From Rubrivivax sp. (GTDB lineage: Bacteria; Pseudomonadota; Gammaproteobacteria; Burkholderiales; Burkholderiaceae_C), in assembly GCA_016707445.1 (NCBI GenBank), contig JADJHR010000006.1, positions 186,001-250,000 of the forward strand: DNA of 64,000 nt, written 5' to 3'. The stretch's first letter is position 1; every line of letters begins with the position of its first letter. This document shows positions 18,391 through 25,789 of this stretch, piece by piece. Made by a program: the position numbers and the translations under genes. The notes below the pieces were generated by a model. That model did no database searches. It worked only from the letters and a program-made list of their open reading frames with translations, and was not told where the DNA came from.

Positions 18391-19458
18391 ATGTCCACCT
18401 CCGAACTCAGCGTTGCCGATTTCGACTTCGTTCTGCCGCCCGAGCTGATCGCCCAGCACCCGATGGCCGAGCGCAGTGCGTCGCGGCTGCTCGACGGCCG
18501 TGGGCGCGCGCCGGTGGACCGGGCATTCCGCGACCTGCCCCAGCTGCTGCAGCCCGGTGACCTGATGGTGTTCAACGACACCCGCGTCATCAAGGCCCGG
18601 CTGCACGGCGAAAAGCCGACCGGCGGCGCAGTCGAGGCTCTGGTCGAACGTGTGCTGCCGAAGCATGAAGTGCTGGCCCACCTGCGCGCCAGCAAGTCGC
18701 CGCGGGCCGGCAGCCTGCTTCGCTTTGCCGACGCCTTCGACGCGCTGGTGATCGGCCGCGGCGGGCCCGACGGCTCGCTGTTCCACCTGCGTTTTCCCGG
18801 CGAGCCGCTGGCGCTGCTCGAGCGCCACGGCCATGTGCCTTTGCCCCCTTACATCCAGCACGACGACGCGCCCGAAGACGAGGCGCGCTACCAGACGGTT
18901 TTTGCCGACCGACCAGGCGCAGTGGCCGCACCGACCGCCGCGCTGCATTTCGACGATGCCGTGCTGCAGGCCCTGCACCAGCGGGGCGTCGGCCAGGCGC
19001 GCGTGACGCTGCATGTGGGCGCCGGCACCTTCCAGCCGGTGCGGGTGGAACGCATCGCCGAGCACCGCATGCACAGCGAGTGGTACGAGGTCGGTGCCGG
19101 CGCCGTGCAGGCCATCGCAGCCACACGTGCGGCCGGCGGGCGCATCGTCGCCTGCGGCACCACGGCGCTGCGCGCGCTGGAATCGGCCGCACGCGGTGGT
19201 GCGCTGACCCCATTCACGGGCGAGACCGACATCTTCATCACGCCCGGTTTCGAATTTCGCGTGGCCGACCTGCTGCTGACCAACTTTCACCTGCCGCGCA
19301 GCACGCTGATGATGCTGGTCAGCGCCTTCAGCGAGCACGCGCATGTGATGGCGCTGTACCGCCACGCCGTGGAGGCGCGCTACCGCTTCTTCAGCTATGG
19401 CGACGCGATGCTGCTGCAGCGCAGCGCGACAATCGCCGCATGCTGCAGTTCGACCTGA
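18391..19458 (+). CDS. queA: S-adenosylmethionine:tRNA ribosyltransferase-isomerase
   Basis: QueA transfers and isomerises the ribosyl moiety of SAM onto 7-aminomethyl-7-deazaguanine in tRNA, forming epoxyqueuosine. The 355-residue protein has the family motifs DFDFVLPPELIAQHP, MVFNDTRVIKARL, VAAPTAALHFDD, TLHVGAGTFQPVR and FHLPRSTLMMLVSAF. The gene overlaps tgt by 19 bp, forming the usual queA-tgt queuosine operon, and diverges tightly from recG. Confidence 0.96.
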   Translation: MSTSELSVADFDFVLPPELIAQHPMAERSASRLLDGRGRAPVDRAFRDLPQLLQPGDLMVFNDTRVIKARLHGEKPTGGAVEALVERVLPKHEVLAHLRASKSPRAGSLLRFADAFDALVIGRGGPDGSLFHLRFPGEPLALLERHGHVPLPPYIQHDDAPEDEARYQTVFADRPGAVAAPTAALHFDDAVLQALHQRGVGQARVTLHVGAGTFQPVRVERIAEHRMHSEWYEVGAGAVQAIAATRAAGGRIVACGTTALRALESAARGGALTPFTGETDIFITPGFEFRVADLLLTNFHLPRSTLMMLVSAFSEHAHVMALYRHAVEARYRFFSYGDAMLLQRSATIAACCSST

Positions 19459-20591
19459 TCAAGACCGAGGGCCTGGCCCGCCGTGGCCGCCTCAGGCTCA
19501 ACCATGGCATCGTCGAAACCCCGGTCTTCATGCCGGTGGGCACCTATGGCACGGTGAAGGGCGTGATGCCGCGCTCGCTGGAGGAGATGGGCGCGCAGAT
19601 CATCCTGGGCAACACCTTCCACCTTTGGTTGCGCCCGGGGCTGGACGTGCTGCGCCAGTTCGGTGGCCTGCACCGCTTCGAGGGCTGGTCGCGGCCGATG
19701 CTGACCGACAGCGGCGGCTTCCAGGTCTGGAGCCTCGGCGGCACTGACGGCAAGGGGCGCAAGATCAGCGAGGAAGGCGTTCGCTTCGCGTCACCGATCA
19801 ACGGCGACAAGTTGTTCCTGACGCCCGAAGTCAGCATGCAGATCCAGACCGTGCTGAACAGCGACATCGTGATGCAGTTCGACGAGTGCACGCCGTTTGA
19901 GACCCAGGGCCACATCACGACCGAGAGCGAGGCGCGTGCATCGATGGAGCTCAGCCTGCGCTGGGCACGCCGCAGCCGCAGCGAGTTCGCTCGCCTGGGC
20001 AACACCAACGCGCTGTTCGGCATCGTGCAGGGCGGCATGTTCGAAGGCCTGCGCGAAGAATCGGCCGCATCGCTGGCCGAACTCGATCTGCCGGGCTACG
20101 CGGTGGGTGGCGTCAGCGTGGGTGAACCCAAGGACGACATGCGGCGCATCATGGCGCACACGCCGCAGCGCCTGCCGGCGCACAAGCCGCGCTACCTGAT
20201 GGGCGTGGGCACGCCCGAAGATCTGGTCGAAGGCGTGGCCTGCGGCGTCGACATGTTCGATTGCGTGATGCCCACGCGCAACGCGCGCAACGGCCATCTG
20301 TTCACACGCTTCGGCGACCTGCGGCTGCGCAATGCGCGCTACAAGACCGACGAACGCCCGGTCGACCCGAGCTGCAGCTGCCATTGCTGCCAGCACTTCA
20401 GCCGCGCCTACCTGCACCATCTGGACCGCTGCGGCGAAATGCTGGGCCCGATGCTGGCCAGCATCCACAACCTGCATTACTACGTCAACCTGATGGCGCA
20501 GGCACGGCAGGCGCTGGACGAGGGCCGCTTCGAGGCCTGGCGCGCGCAGTTCAAGGCCGACCGCGCGGCCGGCGTCGACCCGGCGGGCTGA
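19440..20591 (+). CDS. tgt: tRNA-guanine transglycosylase
   Basis: Tgt exchanges guanine 34 of GUN-anticodon tRNAs for the queuosine precursor preQ1. The 383-residue protein has MLTDSGGFQVWSLG (substrate-binding Asp), DIVMQFDECTPF, IVQGGMFEGLREES, GVDMFDCVMPTRNARNG, and the zinc site CSCHCCQH followed by a downstream His. The ATG at 19440 lies inside the end of queA (19-bp overlap), indicating translational coupling. The canonical Burkholderiales successors yajC-secD-secF are absent; the gene instead runs tail-to-tail, 3 bp apart, into a peptide-exporter gene. Confidence 0.96.
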   Translation: MLQFDLIKTEGLARRGRLRLNHGIVETPVFMPVGTYGTVKGVMPRSLEEMGAQIILGNTFHLWLRPGLDVLRQFGGLHRFEGWSRPMLTDSGGFQVWSLGGTDGKGRKISEEGVRFASPINGDKLFLTPEVSMQIQTVLNSDIVMQFDECTPFETQGHITTESEARASMELSLRWARRSRSEFARLGNTNALFGIVQGGMFEGLREESAASLAELDLPGYAVGGVSVGEPKDDMRRIMAHTPQRLPAHKPRYLMGVGTPEDLVEGVACGVDMFDCVMPTRNARNGHLFTRFGDLRLRNARYKTDERPVDPSCSCHCCQHFSRAYLHHLDRCGEMLGPMLASIHNLHYYVNLMAQARQALDEGRFEAWRAQFKADRAAGVDPAG

Positions 20592-20594
20592 CGA

Positions 20595-22727
20595 TCAGGA
20601 GGTGCCGGCCGATGGCGGCACACTGCGCAGGTCCTGCGCCACGTGGCCGTCGTGCAGCGCGATCACGCGCGTGGCCGACGCGATGGTCTCGGGCCGGTGC
20701 GCCACGATCACGCGCGTCAGCGCCAGCTGCCGCACCGCCTGGTTGACGGTGCGTTCTCGGTCGATGTCGAGCGCGCTGGTGGCCTCGTCCAGCAGCAGGA
20801 TGCGCGGGCGCTTGTACAGCGCACGGGCCAGCAGGATGCGCTGCTTCTGCCCGCCCGACAGCGCGGTGCCCAGCTCGCCGATCAGCGTGTGGTAGCCCAT
20901 CGGCATGGCCTCGATCTCGTCGTGCACCGCGGCCACGCGAGCGCAGTGCTCGATCCACTCGCGCTCGGGCCGGCTGTCGAAGAAGCAGATGTTGTCGGCC
21001 ACCGAGCCCGAGAACAGCGGCTCGTCCTGCATCACCACGCCCACCATCTGGCGCCAGCGCGTCAGGCCCAGGCGCTGCAGCGGCACGCCACCGATGCGCA
21101 CCTCGCCTTCACTCGGCTCGAGCACGCCCAGCATCAGCTTCAGCAAGGTCGTCTTGCCGCAGCCCGAGGGCCCGGTGATGGCCACCGATTCACCGGGCTC
21201 GATGCGCAGGTTCACGTGCTGCAGCACCTCGGGCTCACCGTCGGCATAACGAAAGCTCACGTCGACCAGCTCGATGCCCGGCGCCGGCTCGGTGCCGGGC
21301 GCGGCGGCCGTGGGCTCGACCTCGGGCGCGGTCAATACGATGTCGGCCAGCCGCTCACCCTGCAGGCGCAGCATGCGCAGCGCGACCAGTTTGTCGATCA
21401 GGCCGCTGACGCGTTGCGCGAACTGCTCCTTGTAGGCGAAGAACGCGAACAGCATGCCCACGCTGAGTGAACGCTCAAGCACCAGCAGCGCACCCAGCCA
21501 GATCACCGCCACGCGCTCGAGCCCGAACAGAAGCCGATGCGCCAGTGCCATGCCGAGCTCGAGCTTGCGGATCGCGATGTCGGCGTTCATGGTGTCGGCC
21601 ACCAGCGCGCCGAAACGGCTGCGGCGGTCGACCTGGGCGCCAAACAACTTGATCGCCTGCACGCCGCGCAGCGATTCCAGAAAATGGCTGTTCTGCCGCG
21701 CCTCGTGCACCAGGGCCTCTTCGGTCGCCCCTCGCAGCGGCCGCATGAAGGCCCAGCGCAGCAGCCCGTACGCGGCCACCGCGGCCAGCGCCACCGCCGT
21801 CAACCGCAGGCTGTACAGCGCCATCATCGCCAGCGTCAGCACCACCAGCGCGCCGTCGAGAATGGCCTCGACGAAGCTGGTGGTCAGGGCCTTCTGGATC
21901 TGTTGCACCGACGCAAAGCGCGACCAGATGTCGCCGATGTGGCGCTTCTCGAACCAGGACACCGGCAGACGCAACAGGTGCGCAAACACATTCAGCAGCC
22001 ACTGCAGGTTCAGCGTCGCCGACAGCACCAGCACCGCCCAGGCGCGCCCGGCGGCGGTCAGCACCTGGATCAGCACCAGCAGGCCGAAACCCACGCCCAG
22101 CGTGAGCAACAGGTCGCGGTCGCCGCTGACCAGCACGTCGTCGACCACCCACTGCATGAAGAACGGCGTCAGCAGCACGAAGGCCTCGAGCGCCAACGCC
22201 AGCATCAGCACCTGGGCCAGGGCGCGTCTGAGCCCGCTGACAGGGCCCAGCAGGTCGCGCATGCGCACGTCGCGGCGTTCGTGTCGCGGCGCGAAGCCGG
22301 GGCCGGGCATCAGCTCGAGCGCGACGCCCGTGAAGTGCGGCGACACCTGCGCCAGCGTCAGGCGCCGCTGACCATGGGCCGGGTCGTGGATGGTGACCAT
22401 GCCGCGCCGCACCGACACCAGCACCACGAAGTGGTTCAGGTCCCAGTGCAGGATGCAGGGGGTCTGCAGCTGTTCCAGTTCATCCAGCTCGGCGCGCAGC
22501 GCCCGCGACTGCAGCTGCAGACCGTCGGCCATGCGCACCAGGTCGGCCATCGTCACGCCCTTGAGCGACAGCGAGAAGCGCTGCCGCAGTGCCGCCAGGT
22601 CGGTCAGCAGCCCATGGGCCGACGCCACCATGGCCAGGCAGGCCAGGCCGCATTCGGCGGCCTCGGTCTGCAGCAGCACCGGCACGCGGCCGGCGCGCAG
22701 GCCCAGGTTCAGTGCGGGGGCGGTCAT
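20595..22727 (-). CDS. C39-peptidase ABC exporter for double-glycine peptides (PCAT)
   Basis: This 710-residue inner-membrane transporter removes a GG leader and exports the peptide. Three domains appear in order. The C39 cysteine peptidase (about 1-140) has Gln20, Cys26 (TEAAECGLACLAMV), His99 (DLNHFVVL) and Asp115 (IHDPAHG), a complete active site. A six-helix transmembrane domain covers about 160-450. The ABC ATPase (about 480-710) has Walker A GPSGCGKTT, signature LSGGQKQR and Walker B LLLDEATSALD. This is the CvaB/LagD-like architecture. It follows the HlyD-type gene by 7 nt and belongs to the operon that begins with the small GG peptide at 24349. No outer-membrane TolC gene is in the window. 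Confidence 0.92.
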   Translation of the reverse strand: MTAPALNLGLRAGRVPVLLQTEAAECGLACLAMVASAHGLLTDLAALRQRFSLSLKGVTMADLVRMADGLQLQSRALRAELDELEQLQTPCILHWDLNHFVVLVSVRRGMVTIHDPAHGQRRLTLAQVSPHFTGVALELMPGPGFAPRHERRDVRMRDLLGPVSGLRRALAQVLMLALALEAFVLLTPFFMQWVVDDVLVSGDRDLLLTLGVGFGLLVLIQVLTAAGRAWAVLVLSATLNLQWLLNVFAHLLRLPVSWFEKRHIGDIWSRFASVQQIQKALTTSFVEAILDGALVVLTLAMMALYSLRLTAVALAAVAAYGLLRWAFMRPLRGATEEALVHEARQNSHFLESLRGVQAIKLFGAQVDRRSRFGALVADTMNADIAIRKLELGMALAHRLLFGLERVAVIWLGALLVLERSLSVGMLFAFFAYKEQFAQRVSGLIDKLVALRMLRLQGERLADIVLTAPEVEPTAAAPGTEPAPGIELVDVSFRYADGEPEVLQHVNLRIEPGESVAITGPSGCGKTTLLKLMLGVLEPSEGEVRIGGVPLQRLGLTRWRQMVGVVMQDEPLFSGSVADNICFFDSRPEREWIEHCARVAAVHDEIEAMPMGYHTLIGELGTALSGGQKQRILLARALYKRPRILLLDEATSALDIDRERTVNQAVRQLALTRVIVAHRPETIASATRVIALHDGHVAQDLRSVPPSAGTS

Positions 22728-22734
22728 GCCGTCG

Positions 22735-24006
22735 TCACAGGCGTCGCTGCAGGCCGAACAGCGGTTCGAACAGCCATTCGATCAACCGCCGGCGCTCGAG
22801 CAGCACGTCGGCCTGCAGCCGCATGCCGGCCACCAGCGGCTGCGGCCAACGACTCGCCTGGCCGTCGACCAGGCCCACGGTGATGCGGAACATCGCCTCA
22901 CCCGGCCGCCCCGGCGCCACCCCGGCCAGCGTCTGCGCCGCCAGCTCGCTGGCCGCCAGCGGTGTGCGCGAGACCTGCACGACGCGGCCTTCGAGCTGAC
23001 CGAACTTCTGGTACGGAAATGCCTCCAGCCGCAGCCGCACCGTCTGCCCGGGACGCACGAAACCGACCGCGCTGCTGGGCGCGTACAGCTGAGCCTGCAG
23101 CACGGCGCCCTGCGGCACCAGGTTGGCCAGGGCCGACGCCGGCGCCACCGACTGCCCGGGCTCGGCCAGCACCGCGCTCAGCACGCCGTCCTGCGGCGCG
23201 CGCACGATCAGCCGGCGCTCGCTGTCCTGTTCGGCCGATTCACGCGTCAGCGTCGCCAGGTCGCGCTCGATGTTGCCCAGCGCGCTGCGTGCCAGCAGCG
23301 GCAGGCTGCGCCGCTCGCCTTCAAGCTGTGCGCGATCGCGCGACAGCGTGCTGCGCTGGCGCTCCAACGCCTGCAGCTGCGCCTGCAGGCCGAGCAGGTC
23401 TTCCTTCTTCGCCAGCACCTGGGCGTCGGAGATGAAGTGCTCGTTGCGCAGCGACTCAAGCCGCGCCTGCGCCTGCTGGGCCAGCAGCAGCCGTTGTTGT
23501 TGCAGCGCCAGCTCTTTGTCGACCTGTGCGCGCTCGGCCTCCAGCGCCTGCAGCCGCCGGTCCAGCGCCGCCACCTGCGACTGGGTCAGCAGATCTTGCT
23601 GGCGGGCCGCGTCCTGCAGGCTGCGTTGGCGCTCGCCCAGGCTGCGCCGCACATCGGCCTGTGCGTCGGCCAGCAGCCGCGGGCGCTCCAGCGCCAGCAC
23701 GAACAGGGTGTCGCCGGCACGCACGGCCTGGCCTTCGGTGACGCGCCGCTCGACCACGGTGGCGGCCTCGGCCGGCACCAGGCGAATCAGGCCGAGATCG
23801 GGCACCAGCGTGCCCTCGACCGTCGACTTGCGCGTGTACTGTGCCAGCGACAGGAAGGCGCCGACCGCCACCGCGACAGCCAGCACCGCCACGGTCACCA
23901 GGTCCAGCGACAACGGGCGAATCAGCGTGACCCGCCCCAGCCACCGGCCCTGCCGGGCCTGCAGCGCTTCGTCGCGGTACAGCGGCCGTTCCGGCGCAGG
24001 GCTCAT
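22735..24006 (-). CDS. HlyD-family membrane fusion protein of peptide exporter
   Basis: This 423-residue periplasmic adaptor links the ABC exporter to an outer-membrane channel. One N-terminal transmembrane helix (about residues 30-55, LVTVAVLAVAVAVGAFLSLA) is followed by a lipoyl half-motif (STVEGTLVPDLGLIRLVP), a long alpha-helical hairpin rich in Gln/Arg/Leu coiled coil (about 100-255), then RLIVRAPQDGVLSAVLAEPGQ and the beta-barrel region. The start is taken at ATG 24006 (MSPAPERPLYRDEAL). About 190 nt separate it from the peptide gene stop, a stretch holding a strong hairpin. It is predicted to be co-transcribed with the peptide gene and the C39 exporter. Confidence 0.9.
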   Translation of the reverse strand: MSPAPERPLYRDEALQARQGRWLGRVTLIRPLSLDLVTVAVLAVAVAVGAFLSLAQYTRKSTVEGTLVPDLGLIRLVPAEAATVVERRVTEGQAVRAGDTLFVLALERPRLLADAQADVRRSLGERQRSLQDAARQQDLLTQSQVAALDRRLQALEAERAQVDKELALQQQRLLLAQQAQARLESLRNEHFISDAQVLAKKEDLLGLQAQLQALERQRSTLSRDRAQLEGERRSLPLLARSALGNIERDLATLTRESAEQDSERRLIVRAPQDGVLSAVLAEPGQSVAPASALANLVPQGAVLQAQLYAPSSAVGFVRPGQTVRLRLEAFPYQKFGQLEGRVVQVSRTPLAASELAAQTLAGVAPGRPGEAMFRITVGLVDGQASRWPQPLVAGMRLQADVLLERRRLIEWLFEPLFGLQRRL

Positions 24007-24159
24007 GAAGCAATGACTCGCTTCAGCCAACGCGTGCGGGCGGCAATAAAGACACGCCCGATCGTAATGTCGGCGGGCCTTAGAGGGGGCGCGTACCCAC
24101 CGGCTCGGGCGTGGAAAAGGGTTCTGTCGTCACAGCCCGCCTTTGGCGGCTGCGCGAGC

Positions 24160-24189
24160 GTCGCGCCCGGGCCTTGCCCGCGGCGCGAC
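24160..24189 (-). other. Strong RNA hairpin between peptide gene and exporter genes
   Basis: On the minus strand, directly after the peptide stop, GTCGCGCC and GGCGCGAC pair (8 bp) and enclose a second perfect 5-bp stem CGGGC-AAG-GCCCG with a single bulged base. There is no following U-tract, so it is not a standard terminator. It could act as a 3' stabiliser or partial attenuator, giving more peptide mRNA than exporter mRNA. The function is inference. Confidence 0.45.
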
Positions 24190-24196
24190 CGGGAAA

Positions 24197-24349
24197 TCAC
24201 CAGGTGCTGCGTGGCGAATCGGTCGAACCACCATCGCCGCCGCTCACGGCCTTCAACAGCTCGGGCTGCAGCGCCACGGGGCTCGTGCCGGCGCCGGCAG
24301 CGGCTTGTTGCGAGATCAGGCGGCGAAGCAGGCTCTGGATCAGCGTCAT
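24197..24349 (-). CDS. Small double-glycine-leader peptide, predicted exporter cargo
   Basis: This 50-residue ORF starts with MTLIQSLLRRLISQQ and contains a classic double-glycine leader end, LQPELLKAVSGG (Gly37-Gly38). Cleavage after GG by the adjacent C39 peptidase would release a 12-residue peptide, DGGSTDSPRSTW. The leader has the hydrophobic/Leu-Leu spacing expected for C39 recognition. A Shine-Dalgarno CGGAG lies about 8 nt upstream of the ATG at 24349. The gene is first in a minus-strand operon with the HlyD-type adaptor and C39 exporter, and a lux-box-like palindrome lies 75 nt upstream. It might be a signalling peptide, a microcin or a RiPP precursor; no modification enzyme is nearby. 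I do not recognise a named family. Confidence 0.7.
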   Translation of the reverse strand: MTLIQSLLRRLISQQAAAGAGTSPVALQPELLKAVSGGDGGSTDSPRSTW

Positions 24350-24424
24350 GTTCAATCTCCGAGTAGGACCGGTGCGGATCTGCACACTGGAGTCGATTGA
24401 AGCAGGCTGCGCCGGTCGCATCCA

Positions 24425-24444
24425 CTGTCAGCCCTTACAGGTTC
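24425..24444 (-). promoter_or_regulatory. lux-box-like palindrome upstream of GG-peptide operon
   Basis: On the minus strand this 20-mer reads ACCTGTAAGGGCTGACAGTG. It has the CTGT-N8-ACAG core and fits most positions of the published Vibrio fischeri lux-box consensus. It sits between the luxR stop (24490) and the peptide ATG (24349). Its distance suits a LuxR-type activator site centred about 42 bp upstream of a start site near 24392. Binding by the neighbouring LuxR protein is inference. Confidence 0.6.
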
Positions 24445-24489
24445 CGCAAAAGCCCGATCGCTGGATCAGCGACGTCGCAAGCCCGGTTT

Positions 24490-25203
24490 TCAGTGAATCA
24501 GGCCCAGCCGCAGGGCCTTCAGCACCGCCTGATGCTTGTTCACGCAGCCAAGCTTGTGCATCGCGTTGTTGACGTGCAGCACCGCCGTGCGCTCGCTGAT
24601 GCCCAGGATGGCGCCCACCTCCCACGCGGTCTTGCCTTCCATGGTCCAGCGCAGCGCCTCGAGCTCGCGCGGCGTCAGCGCAGGGCGTTCGGGCTGCAGT
24701 GCCAGCGGCAGGAACAGCCGCAAAGCGGCGTCCTGGGCATGCACCGCAAACAGTTGCAGATCGGCCACGATGCGCTGCAGTTCGCGCGCGTCGCTCGGCA
24801 AAGGCTGGTCACGATCGACGCCGAACTGGAAGTGCCGCCCCTCGGGCAGATGCAGCGCCAGCGCAATGCCGGTCTGGTAACCGAAGCTGGCCATCTGTTC
24901 CCACATCTCGGTCAGGCCGCCCTGGATGTAGGTCTGACGGTCCCAGATGATGGGCACGCTTTGCCGTTTGCAATGTTGCATCACCGGATCGCGCTTGTAG
25001 CTGTCACGATCGTTCGACGATTCGAGATAGGCCTCGGGCGTGTTGTCGACGACGATGAAGTCGCTGTTGGCCAGGCCGTGGTCGATGACGGTGATGGCAG
25101 AGACGGTCTCGAACTCCAGCCCACGCGCGAACCGCACGATCTCGTCGCGGAATTCGTCGCGGTTCTGGGCCTGCATCACGGCCGAAAATCCACCCGGCAG
25201 CAT
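24490..25203 (-). CDS. LuxR-type autoinducer-binding transcriptional regulator (solo)
   Basis: This 237-residue protein has an N-terminal autoinducer-binding domain (about 18-165) and a C-terminal GerE/LuxR HTH (about 174-230, LTPRELEALRWTMEGKTAWEV to ISERTAVLHVNNAMHKLG). In the ligand pocket the conserved Asp72-Pro73 (KRDPVMQHC), Trp87 (PIIWDRQ) and Gly112 are present. The first aromatic pair of classical AHL receptors appears altered (Tyr59 and Ser63 where Trp and Tyr are usual), so ligand range may differ. The ATG at 25203 is chosen for the GAGGGG Shine-Dalgarno 5 nt upstream. No luxI synthase lies in the window, making this a solo. lux-box-like sites lie on both sides of the gene. Confidence 0.9.
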   Translation of the reverse strand: MLPGGFSAVMQAQNRDEFRDEIVRFARGLEFETVSAITVIDHGLANSDFIVVDNTPEAYLESSNDRDSYKRDPVMQHCKRQSVPIIWDRQTYIQGGLTEMWEQMASFGYQTGIALALHLPEGRHFQFGVDRDQPLPSDARELQRIVADLQLFAVHAQDAALRLFLPLALQPERPALTPRELEALRWTMEGKTAWEVGAILGISERTAVLHVNNAMHKLGCVNKHQAVLKALRLGLIH

Positions 25204-25249
25204 CGATCCCCTCATCGGCGGCGCCCAGCGTGCCACCTGTCACGCTCAG

Positions 25250-25286
25250 ACCTGATAGAGCTTACAGCCCTGACAGGACTTACAGC
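25250..25286. promoter_or_regulatory. Two tandem 18-bp lux-box-like repeats
   Basis: CCTGATAGAGCTTACAGC (25251-25268) is followed with no gap by CCTGACAGGACTTACAGC (25269-25286). The pair differs at only 4 positions and each copy is a degenerate lux box (CCTG...TTACAG). They sit in the divergent intergenic region between luxR (ATG 25203) and the unknown gene at 25321, so LuxR could control both. The arrangement is seen directly; the binding role is inference. Confidence 0.6.
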
Positions 25287-25320
25287 TTCGGTGATTGCTC
25301 GCGTGCTCAACCATGGCGAC

Positions 25321-25734
25321 ATGCAGAACACACTACACACCCCCATCGGGCGTTCGTCGCTTGCCGTCATGCCCTGGTCGCTGCGCGCGTGGCCGCCGCT
25401 ATTGTGGCAGGCTGGCGACGACGTCCCGGCCGAGTTCCACCACCTCAGCACGCGTGTGATGGCCAGCGCCGGCAACCACCAGCGGGTGGCCGGACAGACC
25501 ATCTGGGCCGGTCAGGTCGCCGGCGGCGAGGCCGGCATGGCCTGGGACTGGGTCGAGATCTCGAGCGGCATCGTGGCCATGGCCGACCCGATGTCGGTGC
25601 TGACCAACCTGCGCATCATCGGCGACGAAGGCGAGGTGCTGACCGCCCAGGCCGCCGCCCGTTTTCTCACCGGCATCGTGCACGCGCTGCCCTGGCAGGA
25701 CGAGGTCGGCCGGGCGCTGGCCACCTGTCATTGA
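25321..25734 (+). CDS. Unknown 137-residue protein divergent from luxR
   Basis: I do not recognise this family. The 137-residue product has no signal peptide, no evident transmembrane helix and several tryptophans (MPWSLRAWPPLLWQ, TIWAGQ, MAWDWVEIS). It resembles a compact alpha/beta cytosolic protein, with hydrophobic strands ISSGIVAMADPMSVLTNLRII and a helical C-terminus LPWQDEVGRALATCH. The frame stays open upstream, but the ATG at 25321 is the first after the tandem lux-box-like repeats, which end 35 nt before it. No good Shine-Dalgarno precedes it; ATG 25369 (MPWSLRAW) is an alternative. Position and promoter suggest a quorum-sensing-regulated gene, perhaps linked to the peptide module. 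Confidence 0.6.
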   Translation: MQNTLHTPIGRSSLAVMPWSLRAWPPLLWQAGDDVPAEFHHLSTRVMASAGNHQRVAGQTIWAGQVAGGEAGMAWDWVEISSGIVAMADPMSVLTNLRIIGDEGEVLTAQAAARFLTGIVHALPWQDEVGRALATCH

Positions 25735-25789
25735 GCGCCGAAGACCGTCGCTCGACCATCGCACCACCACCGCACCTGCCCTGGCCTGC

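Noticed and set aside
20595..24006. A type I RTX toxin secretion system
   Set aside because: The exporter has an intact C39 peptidase rather than the degenerate C39-like domain of RTX exporters, and no RTX repeat protein is nearby.
24003..24425. A 140-residue minus-strand ORF covering the peptide gene
   Set aside because: It is out of frame with the GG peptide, Arg/Pro-rich like random high-GC frames, and has no Shine-Dalgarno or motif.
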